Source of the DNA: Marinicella algicola
GTDB taxonomy: Bacteria; Pseudomonadota; Gammaproteobacteria; Xanthomonadales; Marinicellaceae
Length of the DNA stretch: 64,000 nt
Assembly (NCBI RefSeq): GCF_028401385.1
Contig: NZ_JAQOMR010000002.1
Span: 1 to 64,000 of the forward strand
Reading direction: 5' to 3'
Part shown: positions 18,861 to 29,037 of the stretch, one piece after another
How positions within the stretch are numbered: the stretch's first letter is position 1
Layout: each line of letters opens with the position of its first letter
The notes under the pieces: generated by a model
The model's database searches: none
Told to the model about the DNA's origin: nothing
Seen by the model: only the letters and a program-made list of their open reading frames with translations
Translations under genes and position numbers: made by a program

Positions 18861-21120
18861 ATGCCCTACACGGCCGCCCATTGGGGAGCTACCGCATCGA
18901 CCGGAAAAACGACACGCTTGAGCCCGTCGAAGGCGATCCGCAACCCTCACGGATCGGCCGCGGCTGGCAAAGCGCATCGCGAGACCGCAACAGCCGGGTG
19001 TTAAAACCCGCAATCCGCAAGGGCTGGCTTGATGGCGACGGCGGCAGCAACCGCGCGGCTGACCGATCTCGTGGAAGTCAGTTGGGGTGAGGCACTCGAT
19101 CATTGCGCCGCAGAGCTTTCAAGGGTGCGCGAAAAACACGGAAACGGCGCGATATTCGCCGGCTCCTACGGCTGGTCAAGCGCCGGGCGCTTTCATCATG
19201 CGCAAAGCCAGATGCGCCGCTTCCTCAATCTTGCCGGTGGCTTTGTCGGCGCCCGCGAGACCTATTCGCACGCTGCCGCCGAAGTGCTTTTCCCGCATGT
19301 TCTGGGGCTCTCCAACCGGGCGTTTCAGGATGAGGTAACCGCCATGCCGGCCGTCAGCGAGGCGTGCGAGCTGATGCTCGCCTTTGGCGGCATTTCGCCC
19401 AGAACGGCGCAGGTTGCCTCGTCCGGCACGTCTCGCCACGAGGTCGCGCCCTGGCTTGAGAACCTCGCCAAGGGCAGGTCACGGCTGATCTCGGTATCGC
19501 CGCGCCGTGGTGATCTCGACAATGCCGAATGGTGGCCGATCCGTCCCGGCACGGATACGGCCCTCATTCTGGCGCTCTGCCACGAAATCGTCGCCGCAGG
19601 GCGGGCAAACGAGACGTTTCTCAACCACTGCACCAGCGGGTATGAAACCTTCCGCGATTACCTCAGCGGCAAGAGTGACGGCACAGTCAAATCCGCGGAA
19701 TGGGCCGCCAATATATGCGACATCGATTCGGGCATGATCCGCGAGATGGCCGTCCAGCTCACCGAAAAGCGCAGCCTGATCTCGATGACCTGGTCGATGC
19801 AGCGTGGCGACCACGGCGAGCAGCCGATCTGGGCCGGGCTTGCGCTTGCCGCCATCATCGGCCAGATCGGCCTTCCGGGGGCGGTTACGCTTTCGGCTAT
19901 GGCTGCACCACGCCGGTCGGCAGGCCAACACGGCTGATCCCCTGGCCTTCCCTGCCGCAGGGCGTCAACCCGGTCAGCGACTTCATTCCCGTTGCCCGCA
20001 TTGCCGATATGCTGTTCAATCCGGGTTCGGAATACCGCTATAATGGTGACCAACGGACCTATCCGGATATCCGTCTCGTCTGGTGGACGGGCGGCAATCC
20101 GTTCCATCATCATCAGGACCTGCACCGGTTTGAAAAGGCCTGGTCGAAGCCTGAAACCGTGATCGTCAACGAGCACAGCTGGACCGCGACAGCGCGGCGC
20201 GCCGATATCGTGCTTCCGGCCACCACGCCGCTGGAGCGCAACGACATCATGATGAACCGGCGCGACCCGGCCCTGATCTACATGTCTGCGCTGGATGCGC
20301 CGATAGGCGCGGCGCTGGACGATTTCGAGATCTTTTCCCGCCTTGCTGACCGGATGGGCTTTGGCGACGCCTTTACCAAGGGCAAGAGTGCAGCCGAATG
20401 GCTTGAGCGTCTATGGGAGCGCGCGCAAAAACGGCCGATGCCCATGGCTTCGCCCTGCCCGCCTTCGAAATCTTCAAGGAGGAAGGCCGGTTTGACATTC
20501 CGGACGCAGAAGAAGTGCGGATCGCACTCTCGGCCTTCGCCGCCGATCCGCAAGGCGCGCCGCTTGCCACCGAAAGCGGCAGGATCACGCTTTTCAACGA
20601 AAAGATCGCAGCCATGGACCTTGCCGACTGCCCCGGTCACCCGACCTGGATACCGCCGGTGGAATGGCTGGGGGACGCTGAACCCGGCATGCTGCAGCTC
20701 GTTTCCGGCCAGCCCGACACGCGGCTGCACTCGCAGAATGATCGCGGCGCGGAATCGCTTGCCGACAAGATAAAGGGCCGTGAGGCAGCCTACCTGCATC
20801 CCGATACCGCCAGAGCGAAGGGGCTTTGCGAAGGCGACATCATCCTGCTTTCCAATGAACGGGGTCGCTGCCTGGCGGGACTGCGCTTCGATGATGGATT
20901 GCGGCCCGACTGCATCTTCCTGCCGACAGGGGCCTGGTATGATCCGCAGATCGTCGACGGCGCCCCACTCGAAGTCCACGGCAATCCCAATGCGCTGACC
21001 ATCGACAAGGGTAGCTCCGGCCTGTCTCAGGGCAATATCGCCCACACCTGCCTCGTACGGGTCGAAAAATGGGACCGGCACCTGCCCCCGCTTTCGATCG
21101 ACCGGCCGCCGATCGGCTAG
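18861..21120 (+). CDS. BisC-like molybdopterin oxidoreductase (four frameshifts)
   Basis: Large DMSO-reductase-family enzyme closest in pattern to biotin sulfoxide reductase BisC, about 754 residues corrected. It starts PYTAAHWGSYRIDRKND and has IFAGSYGWSSAGRFHHAQSQ near residue 100. The molybdenum-ligand region ETYSHAAAEVLFPHVLG keeps a serine. Further motifs are IWAGLALAAIIGQIGLPGGG, VWWTGGNPFHHHQDLHRFEK and the dinucleotide-binding RRADIVLPATTPLERND. There is no N-terminal Fe-S cysteine motif and no Tat signal, so a cytoplasmic soluble reductase is predicted. Frame breaks lie at 18883-18886, 19052-19057 (a CG pair), 19877-19881 and 20427-20431. ATG at 18861 follows GAGG. Finding it in a sugar island is unusual. 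Confidence 0.87.
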
Positions 21121-21126
21121 GCTTTT

Positions 21127-21150
21127 GGCCCCGCTCCCGCGGGGCCTTTT
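21127..21150 (+). terminator. Rho-independent terminator after the BisC-like gene
   Basis: GGCCCCGC-TCCC-GCGGGGCC followed by TTTT, seven bases after the molybdoenzyme stop and just before the stop of the convergent permease gene. The stem is strong (8 GC pairs), with a short T-run on the plus strand. Confidence 0.8.
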
Positions 21151-21155
21151 AATTA

Positions 21156-22130
21156 TCATCCGTTGCGCATGTTGCGCTGGGCGACGGCGAGCGCGAGCGC
21201 TGCGACAAGAATAATCCCGGACAGCGCATCCTTGGTGTTGAAGTTCAGGCCCATGAGGTTCAGCCCATTGGTCACCACGCCGAGGAACAGCACGCCCGCC
21301 ACCGTTCCCGGCACATTCGGCCGCCCGCGCGGATGAAGAGCGGCGCCAATGAAGACGGCGGCAATCGCATCGAGCAGATAGGAAAAGCCTGAAAGCGGTG
21401 TGAACATTCGGATATTGGCAGACGCAATCAGCCCGCCAAAGGCGCATGTCGCCGATGCCATGACAAAGCATAAGAACAAGATACGATTGACCTTGATGCC
21501 GGCAACGATGGAGGCAGAACGCTGCATGCCCATGGCATGGATACGCCTGCCCCAGACCGAGCGCTCCAGCAGCAGGAAATAGATGACCGCCAGCACGAAG
21601 GCGATGATCACTTCCGATGGAATACCGAAGAGATTGCCGAGCGCAAAGCTTCTGAACTCATCCGGCATCTGCCGGTAGGAGATCGGGCCGCCGCCATTGG
21701 TGAAGATCCGCTGCACGGAGGAGCCGATGAAGAATGTGCCCAGTGTGGCGAGGAATGGACTGATCCGTAGCCCGACCACCAGAGCGGCGTTCAACAGCCC
21801 GACGAGAGCACCGCCGGCAATCCCGATACACGCCGCGCCGAACCACGGGATGCCGAAGCTCTTCATCGCGACAATCGAGAAGGCGGCGCCGAAATCAAGC
21901 GCAATACCGACGGAAAGGTCGATACCGCCGGTCGCAACGATCATCGTCATGCCAAGCGCGATGATCATCAGGATCGCAGACCCCTCGATGATGTTCATCA
22001 GGTTCTGGCCCTGAATAAAAACCGGATTCCAGGCCGCGAAGAACACGACGAAAAACGCAAAGACGATCAGAAACCCGAACCGGACGATGATATCGCGCCA
22101 GAGCTTCATGCCTGCGGTCTCACTCATCAT
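21156..22130 (-). CDS. Ribose-type ABC transporter permease (second)
   Basis: RbsC-like CUT2 permease, 324 residues, with about nine hydrophobic segments. Signature motifs are VATGGIDLSVGIALDFGAAF near residue 65 and AVFIGAALHPRGRPNVPGTV near 265. The start at 22130 overlaps the stop of the upstream permease (TAATG), so the two are translationally coupled. With the neighbouring permease, the two-domain ATPase and the binding protein it forms the importer of the sugar island. Two different permease subunits imply a heterodimeric channel. Confidence 0.9.
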   Translation of the reverse strand: MMSETAGMKLWRDIIVRFGFLIVFAFFVVFFAAWNPVFIQGQNLMNIIEGSAILMIIALGMTMIVATGGIDLSVGIALDFGAAFSIVAMKSFGIPWFGAACIGIAGGALVGLLNAALVVGLRISPFLATLGTFFIGSSVQRIFTNGGGPISYRQMPDEFRSFALGNLFGIPSEVIIAFVLAVIYFLLLERSVWGRRIHAMGMQRSASIVAGIKVNRILFLCFVMASATCAFGGLIASANIRMFTPLSGFSYLLDAIAAVFIGAALHPRGRPNVPGTVAGVLFLGVVTNGLNLMGLNFNTKDALSGIILVAALALAVAQRNMRNG

Positions 22131-23106
22131 TACTGCACCCTTTGCGAAATTGCCGACAGCGCCACGACCACCAGAATGAGCGCGCCCTTGACGAGGTCGG
22201 TCCAGAAGACGTTGACGCCGATGGTCTTCAGCCCGATTGAAATGGCGGCGACCAGAACAGCGCCAAGGACAGCGCCCCACATGGTCACCACCCGGCGCGG
22301 CGAGAAGGCTGCGCCCAGAAAGTTCGCCAGAACCATTTCCAGCATGAGATTGTTTTCAACACCCGGCGAATAACCATTGCCGCGCGCGAGCACGAAAAAC
22401 CCGGTCAGAAAGCCCATAAAGGCGGCCAGAAGATAGGATTGGGCAACCAACCGGTCGACCTTGAGGCCGGAGATTTCAGCAGCATCCGGCTGCCGCCGAC
22501 GGCTTGCAGATTGAGCCCCCAGCGGGTGCGATGCAAAAGGTGATAGGCGACGAGGACAACGACGGCGACAATCACGATGCCGAGCGGAATGCCGAAGATG
22601 AAATCCTCGCGCAGCAGGCCGATATGCCCATCGGTCAGATTGATGCGCCGGCGCGATGTCACCATGTTGTTGATCCCGACCAGCGCAACGAACATGGCAA
22701 GCGTGGTCAAAAGCGGCGTCATCCGCAGTCGCGTGATCAGCGCCGCATTGACCGCACCTGCAACAAGCGCTGCGGCAAGAGCGGCAAGCGAAGCCACCCA
22801 TAACGACATGCCCGAGCCAAGCAGAACGGCGGTGATGCCGGCACACAGAACAGCCGTTGCCGGGATCGAGAGGTCGATACCGCCGGACACCACATCATCA
22901 CCACCCGCCATCACCACGGCCGAAAGTCCGGTGACCAGCAAAACCACCGGCAGGCTCTGCATCAAGATCAGCTTCATATTGAAAAACGTCATGAAATTGG
23001 GGGCGTTCAGGCCGACATAGGCCAGAAGCGTCAGAAAGATGATCAGCGGCAGAAACCCCACAAACTCGGCCATCAGCCGATGGCGGGCGATGGATTTACT
23101 GAGCAT
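22130..23106 (-). CDS. Ribose-type ABC transporter permease (first, one frameshift)
   Basis: RbsC-like permease, about 325 residues corrected. N-terminal segments run MLSKSIARHRLMAEFVGFLP onward, with GGDDVVSGGIDLSIPATAVL near residue 70 as the family motif. The frame breaks at 22488-22489; one extra C on the coding strand gives AVGGSPDAAEISGLKVDRLV and carries on to ALSAISQRVQ. The start overlaps the ATPase gene end by 11 bases. The order binding protein, ATPase, permease, permease is a standard CUT2 operon. Confidence 0.87.
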
Positions 23107-24619
23107 GCACTGTTCCTCCCATGTCGTCAGCGCCAGTGGTCACGGCAACCAGATGGTCCACATGCAGATCCTTGCGATCAATCGTCCGGCTGACAGCGCC
23201 GCGCATCATCACCGCCACACGGTCACAAATGCCCACAAGTTCGACAGGGTCCGATGACGAGATCAAAACGACGGCCCCGGCCTCGGCCAGTCGCTCGATG
23301 AGTTGGTAGATTTCCGCCTTTGCGCCGACATCGACGCCAACGGTCGGTTCATCGAAAATGAAGACCCGCGCATCCTTGGCAAGCCAGCGGGCAAGAACCA
23401 CTTTCTGCTGGTTTCCACCGCTGAGGAACCGGGTGACGGCCGCAGGGTTTTTCGGGCGGATATCAAGTTCGCCGATCAGGCCTTCGGTTGTCTTGCGCGT
23501 CTTGCGCCTGTCGACGAGACCGAAGGCGGCATTTTCGTCCAGCGTTGCCAGCGTTGCATTTTCCTCAACCGTCATCGACAGCACCAGGCCGTCATGGCGG
23601 CGGTCGCGCGGCACCAGCACAAATCCCTGCTCAACCGCCTTTGCCGCCGTCGTCACCTGCACCTGCCGGCCATCGAGCGAAACCGTCCCGGCGTCGGCGC
23701 GGCGCAGTCCGTATAGCGTATCGACCAGCTCCTCACGGCCCGAACCGATCAGCCCGGCAATACCGAAGATTTCGCCACGCCGGATATCAAGATTGACGCC
23801 CTCAAAGGCATGACCGTCGCCAAGGTTCTTGATTGCAAGAGCCACTTCACCGGGCACACGGCGGTTGTCCGGGAAAAAGGCATCAAGCTCACGACCGATC
23901 ATCGCGGAGACAAGTTCGGGCGCGATGTCGTCCGTCACCGTCTCGAACACACCAACATCCCGCCCCTGGCGGAACACCGTTACGCGGTCGCAGATATCGG
24001 TGATCTCGTTCAGGTAGTGCGAGACATAAAGGATCGCGATCCCCTGTGCCTTTAGCCTGGCGATGGCATGCATCACCTTCTGCACTTCCTCGCTTGCAAG
24101 CGGCGCCGTCGGCTCATCAAAAACCACCACTTTCGCATGGCCATCGATCAGAGCACGGGCGACCTGCACCAACTTGCGCTCCGCCGGTCCGATATCACGG
24201 ATCAACCGGTTCCCGGGCAGTTCGACGCCGAGGGTTTCGCGGATGAAGGTTTCCGCCTTGCGGCGCATGGCGGCTTTTGCGAGACCAAGCGGTCCGGACA
24301 TTTCCTGCCCCATGAACACGGATTCAGTGACCGTGAAATGCGGCACCAGATGCAGTTCCTGGTGAATGAACCGGACGCCGGCCGCATGCACATTGTCGGC
24401 GGTGGCCGGCTGAAGTGTCGTGCCGCCAATCTCGATTGTGCCGTCTTCCGGCTGGTAGATGCCCGCCAGAACCTTGATGATCGTCGATTTTCCCGCGCCG
24501 TTCTCACCGACGAGGCCATGGACCTCACCTGGCAGAACGGAAAGATTGGCGCCATCGAGCGCCTTCACACCGGGAAATATCTTGACGATATCCTTGAGCC
24601 GAAACGCAGTGTCGGACAT
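23096..24619 (-). CDS. Ribose-type ABC transporter ATP-binding protein, two domains
   Basis: RbsA-like ATPase with two fused nucleotide-binding domains, 507 residues. Domain 1 has Walker A GENGAGKSTIIKVLAG near residue 37, signature IGPAERKLVQVARAL and Walker B VVVFDEPTAPL. Domain 2 has the usual degenerate P-loop GLIGSGREELVDTLYG near 285, LSGGNQQKVVLARWLA and VFIFDEPTVGVDVG. ATG at 24619 (MSDTAFRLKD) follows GAGG; an ATG at 24631 overlaps that site. No frameshift. It powers import of the island's sugar or polyol. Confidence 0.92.
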   Translation of the reverse strand: MSDTAFRLKDIVKIFPGVKALDGANLSVLPGEVHGLVGENGAGKSTIIKVLAGIYQPEDGTIEIGGTTLQPATADNVHAAGVRFIHQELHLVPHFTVTESVFMGQEMSGPLGLAKAAMRRKAETFIRETLGVELPGNRLIRDIGPAERKLVQVARALIDGHAKVVVFDEPTAPLASEEVQKVMHAIARLKAQGIAILYVSHYLNEITDICDRVTVFRQGRDVGVFETVTDDIAPELVSAMIGRELDAFFPDNRRVPGEVALAIKNLGDGHAFEGVNLDIRRGEIFGIAGLIGSGREELVDTLYGLRRADAGTVSLDGRQVQVTTAAKAVEQGFVLVPRDRRHDGLVLSMTVEENATLATLDENAAFGLVDRRKTRKTTEGLIGELDIRPKNPAAVTRFLSGGNQQKVVLARWLAKDARVFIFDEPTVGVDVGAKAEIYQLIERLAEAGAVVLISSSDPVELVGICDRVAVMMRGAVSRTIDRKDLHVDHLVAVTTGADDMGGTVHAQ

Positions 24620-24666
24620 ATCGCCTCGCATTTGTTTGATCTTCTGCCGTTTAAGCCCGGTATTGC

Positions 24667-24693
24667 GGCGGCCGCCGGCATAGGACGGCCGCC
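24667..24693 (-). other. Intercistronic stem-loop after the sugar-binding-protein gene
   Basis: GGCGGCCG / CGGCCGCC, 8 bp with an 11-base loop, between the binding-protein stop and the ATPase start. No T-run follows. It is probably a 3' stabiliser of the binding-protein message. Confidence 0.5.
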
Positions 24694-24710
24694 CCGGTCA
24701 AAACGTAAGT

Positions 24711-25688
24711 CTAGTTCAGACTGCCATATCCCAAGGCCTCATAGGCCTGGCGTGCCTCTTCCGGGCCATAGACCGGAACCACGTCCACGTAAGTCTGTGG
24801 CAGAAGTTCCTCACCGGCGAAATAACGCGCGACATTCTTCGCCGCGGTCGCCCCGATCACGTAAGGCTGCTGGGCGACATTGGCGACGAAGGGACTGCCT
24901 TCTTCGGCCATGATTTCCAGCGTTTCCGGCCCACCATCAAGTGCGGTCACCTTGATCTCTGTCCTCCCGGTTTCCTCCAGCGCCTGAACAATGCCGATGG
25001 CAGGCTGATCCCAGCAGCCGACATGGATCGCGTCGATCGTGCCTTCAGGATACTGGCTCAGAAGATCGAGCGTCTGGCGACGGGCATCCTCCGGCGCGTT
25101 GGCGAATTCCTCGGCCAGTTCCGGCTGGATGATTTCGATTTCCGGATAGTCCTGCAGCACATATTTCCACAGCCCCGTGCGGATGCCGCAGATCCTGAGC
25201 GATTCCTCGAAGGCGTTGAAGACAGCGACCTTGCCTTTGCCGCCGATTGCATCGGCCATGTAGCGGCCGATCGTCGTGCCCATCGAATAATTATCCGATG
25301 TGGTGTTGTTGATGGAATAGGGCGAGGGATGATCGACGGTGAAGACCGGAATACCGGCATTCGTCAGCGCCTCGAATTTCGGCTCCACCGATCCGTCACC
25401 GAGGATCGAGATCACGGCATCGACGCCGCGATTCAAGAGCACATCGTGGTTATCGGCATGGACCTGATTGTCACGGCCGCCATCGACAGGCACAACCGTG
25501 CCGCCGAGTTCCTCGACCGTGGAGGTGGCGCCATTGAAAGCCTCGCGATCCCAGAAATGCTGGGTCCCGACCACGGCAACGCCAATGGTCTTGCCTTCAA
25601 GTGACAGGTTCTCTTCCTGCGCTGTCGCCGGAATCGCGTACAGCCCTGCAGCGGCGGCCATGAGGGCCGCAGCGAAAATTTTATTCAT
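24711..25688 (-). CDS. Sugar ABC transporter substrate-binding protein, ribose type
   Basis: Periplasmic binding protein of the type 1 sugar fold, 325 residues. ATG at 25688 follows GGGAGGAG and opens a signal peptide (MNKIFAAALMAAAAGLYAIP, cleavage near ATA). The mature part begins LEGKTIGVAVVGTQHFWDRE, with DAVISILGDGSVEPKFEALT, FTVDHPSPYSINNTTSDNYS and HVGCWDQPAIGIVQALEETG, which are ligand-pocket regions for family members. The ligand is not identified; the catabolic neighbours suggest a pentose, tetrose or polyol. Divergent from the kinase operon across a candidate operator. Confidence 0.9.
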   Translation of the reverse strand: MNKIFAAALMAAAAGLYAIPATAQEENLSLEGKTIGVAVVGTQHFWDREAFNGATSTVEELGGTVVPVDGGRDNQVHADNHDVLLNRGVDAVISILGDGSVEPKFEALTNAGIPVFTVDHPSPYSINNTTSDNYSMGTTIGRYMADAIGGKGKVAVFNAFEESLRICGIRTGLWKYVLQDYPEIEIIQPELAEEFANAPEDARRQTLDLLSQYPEGTIDAIHVGCWDQPAIGIVQALEETGRTEIKVTALDGGPETLEIMAEEGSPFVANVAQQPYVIGATAAKNVARYFAGEELLPQTYVDVVPVYGPEEARQAYEALGYGSLN

Positions 25689-25746
25689 GTTCTCCTCCCT
25701 TAGAACTTTCAGACACGTCAGTGTCACGTGAACAAGAACAATTGGC

Positions 25747-25779
25747 TTTACAAAAGTCAAGAAATATTTCAATTGTAGA
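25747..25779. promoter_or_regulatory. Candidate SorC-type operator, site B
   Basis: TTTACAAA and ATTGTAGA at the same 33-bp spacing as site A (17679-17711), with 14 identical bases across the left arm. It lies 20-52 bases before the kinase start and in the divergent promoter region with the binding-protein gene. Confidence 0.65.
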
Positions 25780-25798
25780 AATCTATGGAGGAGCTTTC

Positions 25799-27315
25799 GT
25801 GACTGAACTGAGAATTGGACTGGATGTCGGTACGACCGCAATCAAGGTCGCCGCCTACACCCCGCAGGGGCGGTGCGTCGCCACGTCTGCCCGCGTCAAC
25901 AAGGTCTCGCGCCCAGCGCGGGGCCATGCCGAACAGGATATGGAAACGATCTGGACGTTGACGGCCGATTGCCTTCGCGAACTGTCGGAGAAATGCGAAG
26001 GCGCTTCGTTTTCCGCGCTGGGTGTTTGCGCGCAGGGCGACGGTCTGTGGCTGATGGATGAAGACGGCACGCCGTGCGCCAATGCCATGCTGTGGAGCGA
26101 TACCCGCGCATCCGCCGATCTTGAGACGCTCATGGAAAAAGGGGCAACAGGCGCCGTCGGTCTTGGCTGCCATACCGATCTGTGGCCCGGCACCTCGGCG
26201 ATGCTGTGGCGCTGGCTGCGCAGGAACCGGCCGGACATTACCGCGCGCGCCAGCGCCGCGTTTACCTGCGCCGACTGGATCGGCTACCGGCTCACAGGCG
26301 AAGTCGCGACGGATTTCTCCAACGCCTCGATCCCCCTTATCGATTTCGACAAGCGCAGCTATGGCAAGCGCCAGATTGACCTGCTTGAGTGCAGCGATCT
26401 CGGCGACATTCTCGCGCACCCCAAACAGGCCGCAGACAAGCTCGGCACAGTATCGCCGGAAGCCGCGCTCAAGACCGGCCTTCCCGAAGGATTGCCGGTT
26501 TCTGTGGGCACTCTCGACCTCGCCGCCATGATTGTCGGCATGGGGCTCGATCAGCCGGGACAGACCATGATGATCCTTGGCACGACGGCGGTGGTCAACA
26601 TTCTGACCGATCATGTGGCACCCACCGAAACGCCGGTCGGGGCATCCGCTTTGCATCCGACCAGCCAGGCGATCATTCGCATTCTCGCCCCTCAACCGGC
26701 GCGTCCGCATTCGACTGGTTCACTGCGCTTCACCCGAAGAGTCTTGGCGGCGAATCAACCGACGAGATCGCGGGCAAACTCAATGCACTGGTCGAAAGCG
26801 TGCCGGCGGGCGCCAATGGCGTGACGTTCCTGCCGTATCTGAACGGCGAACGCGCGCCCTTCGTGTCACCCGACATTCGCGCGCAATTCCATGGCCTGAA
26901 GGCCGATACGACCAAGGCCGAAATGGGCCGTGCGGTGATGGAAGGCACGGCCATGAGCCTGCGCCATTGTTTTGCGGCGGAAGACGGTCTTCCCGAAACC
27001 CCGGTCCAGTTGACCGGAGGCGGGTCGAAAAACCCGGTCTGGTGCCAGATCATCGCCGATGTGATCGGACAGGACATCGTGGTTTCCGCAGCGTCTGATC
27101 AGGGCCTTTGGGGCGCAGCCTGCCTCGGTGCGGCGGCGGCAGGCCTTGGCGATGCCATTACCCTTTCGAAGCGCGAAGAAACCACCGTCATCTATCGCAC
27201 CGACCCTGAAACCCATGAAAAATACTCCGCGGTCTATCGTCGCTACGCATTGATCTCATCAGCCATGCGTACCCTTCAGACCGCGCTCAATACACTGAAG
27301 GAGGAGAACGAATGA
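25799..27315 (+). CDS. FGGY-family carbohydrate kinase (one frameshift)
   Basis: Sugar kinase of the xylulokinase/ribulokinase family, about 505 residues. GTG at 25799 follows GGAGGAG. N-terminal phosphate-1 motif IGLDVGTTAIKVAAY, then NAMLWSDTRAS and GTLDLAAMIVGMGLDQPGQT; C-terminal ATP motif VQLTGGGSKNPVWCQIIADV. The frame breaks at 26688-26691; one more C gives ILAPSTGASAFDWFTALHPK. It would phosphorylate the ketose made by the polyol dehydrogenases. The stop overlaps the next dehydrogenase (ATGA), and the downstream AraD-like enzyme and SorC regulator are in the same operon. Confidence 0.88.
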
Positions 27316-28369
27316 ACGCAATGATGAGAGCGGCCGTCTATCACGCGCTCGACGATATCCGGCTGGAAGACAGGCCTGTTCCCGAAATCGGCCCCGGCGA
27401 AGTTCTCCTGAAGACGCTGGCATGCGGCCTGTGCGGTGGCGAAACCATGGCCTGGTACAAAAGGCCCAGCCGAAGGTTCTCGGCCATGAGCCGGTCGGCG
27501 AAGTGGTGAAAGTGGGCGATGGCGTCACCGACTACAAACCCGGTGACAGGCTGTTCGTCAACCACCATGTCGGCCGCGTCAATTCGCACTGGTCGCTGCG
27601 CGGTCACTTTACCCGCGACCCGTTCTATTCGAAGATGAAGCTCGATCCGGGCGGCGTTTGCGAATATTACCGCGTGACGGCGCAGCATCTGGCCATGGAC
27701 GCCCACAAGCTGCCCGACAGCATTTCCAACGAGGCCGCGACGACCATCGAGCCCTGGTCCTGCGTGCTGTCCGGCCTGAAGGTCTGCAATATTCAGCCGG
27801 GTGACACCGTGGCGGTCGTCGGCGCCGGTTTCATGGGACAGGGCTTCGTGCATCTGGCCCCGCTCTTTGGCGCCGGAAAGGTCGTTTCGCTCGATTTTTC
27901 CGAATGGCGGCTGGAAAAGGCGCGGTTTTTCGGCGCGACGCATACCATCAATCCGAAGACCGCCGATGCCGTGGCCGAAATGCGGGCCCTCAACAATGGG
28001 AGGCTGGCCGACACAGTCATCGTCATTGCGCCCTTCCCGGCGGCCTGGCAGCAGGCGATGGCGCTGGTCGAGCCGGGCGGCTGCCTGCATCTCGGCGCGC
28101 CGCTGCCACCGGAAACAGACTGGGTGCAGGACGGTCACAAAGCCTATTTCGACCAGATTACCGTCACCTCACGCTACTCGTCGGACCATCGCGACACCTA
28201 CAGCTATATCCGCCTTCTGGAGGCCGGACGGATCCGGGCGGATGATGCCATCTCGCACCGCTTCGACATCGCCGACAGCGCGGAGGCCTTCCGCATGCTG
28301 GTCGAGGCGGAAAAGTCGCTGAAAATCGTCGTCTATCCCCACGGAATCCCCAACAAGGAGACAAGCTGA
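27312..28369 (+). CDS. Zinc-type alcohol/polyol dehydrogenase (one frameshift)
   Basis: Second medium-chain dehydrogenase of the island, about 352 residues. The catalytic region LLKTLACGLCGGETMAWYKK then LGHEPVGEVVKVGDGV, and Rossmann motif VAVVGAGFMGQGFVHLAPLF near residue 172. Like the first, it lacks the four-cysteine structural zinc lobe (VNHHVGRVNSHWSLRGHFTR there). The frame breaks in AAAA at 27459-27462; one more A restores WYKKAQPKVLGHEP. The overlaps at both ends (ATGA with the kinase, TGATG with the AraD-like gene) show tight operon packing. Confidence 0.85.
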
Positions 28370-29034
28370 TGCTGGAAGACCTCAAGGCGCTTGTCTGCGA
28401 ACAGAACCATGAGCTGCCTGCTGCCGGTCTGGTGGTGGGCTCTGGCGGCAATGTTTCGGCGCGTGACCCGGAGACCGGCCTCGTCGTCATCAAGCCATCC
28501 GGTGTCAAATTCGCCAAGCTGACGCCTGAAACCATGGTGGTGGTCGATCTAGACGGCAATATTGTCGATGGCGACATGAAGCCCTCGGTCGACACAGGCG
28601 TTCACCTTTATATCTACCGCCATCGTGACGATGTCTTCGGCATCGCGCACACGCATTCGCCCTACGCGACAAGCTTTGCCGCACGCGGCGAGCGGATACC
28701 CGCCGTGCTGACGCCGATCACACACATGATCGGCCGTGACGTGCCCTGCTCGCGCTATGCGACGCCTGGCGAGGTCGACACCGGCCGCGCGGTCATCGAG
28801 GCGGCGGATGGCGGCTGGGCCGCCCTTGTCAAGGCGCACGGCGTTTTCACCATGGGCACGTCTGCAAAAGAGGCAACCTCGATCGCCATGTATCTGGAAG
28901 AAGCGGCAAAAACGACGCATTTTGCAATGCTGCGCGGCGGCGTCGAAGAATTGTCTGCCGAAGAACAGGCACGCTGCTATAACTGGTTTCGAAAGAACTA
29001 CGGGCAATCAGGAAACAAGGACGTCAGTAGCTGA
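28369..29034 (+). CDS. Class II aldolase / L-ribulose-5-phosphate 4-epimerase-like protein
   Basis: AraD-like member of the class II aldolase/adducin family, 221 residues, full length. GSGGNVSARDP near residue 25 and IKPSGVKFAKLTPE near 42 form the phosphate-binding part. The zinc ligands are in GIAHTHSPYATSFAARG near residue 94 and ALVKAHGVFTMGT near 155. It either epimerises a pentulose-5-phosphate at C4 or cleaves a sugar phosphate. Sequence alone does not separate these. With a kinase and transketolase alongside, a route into the pentose phosphate pathway is the simplest reading. Confidence 0.88.
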   Translation: MLEDLKALVCEQNHELPAAGLVVGSGGNVSARDPETGLVVIKPSGVKFAKLTPETMVVVDLDGNIVDGDMKPSVDTGVHLYIYRHRDDVFGIAHTHSPYATSFAARGERIPAVLTPITHMIGRDVPCSRYATPGEVDTGRAVIEAADGGWAALVKAHGVFTMGTSAKEATSIAMYLEEAAKTTHFAMLRGGVEELSAEEQARCYNWFRKNYGQSGNKDVSS

Positions 29035-29037
29035 ACG

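Noticed and set aside
20278..21471. A 397-codon minus-strand ORF across the BisC-like gene and the permease
   Set aside because: It spans the 3' ends of two convergent genes and the terminator between them, with no family pattern.
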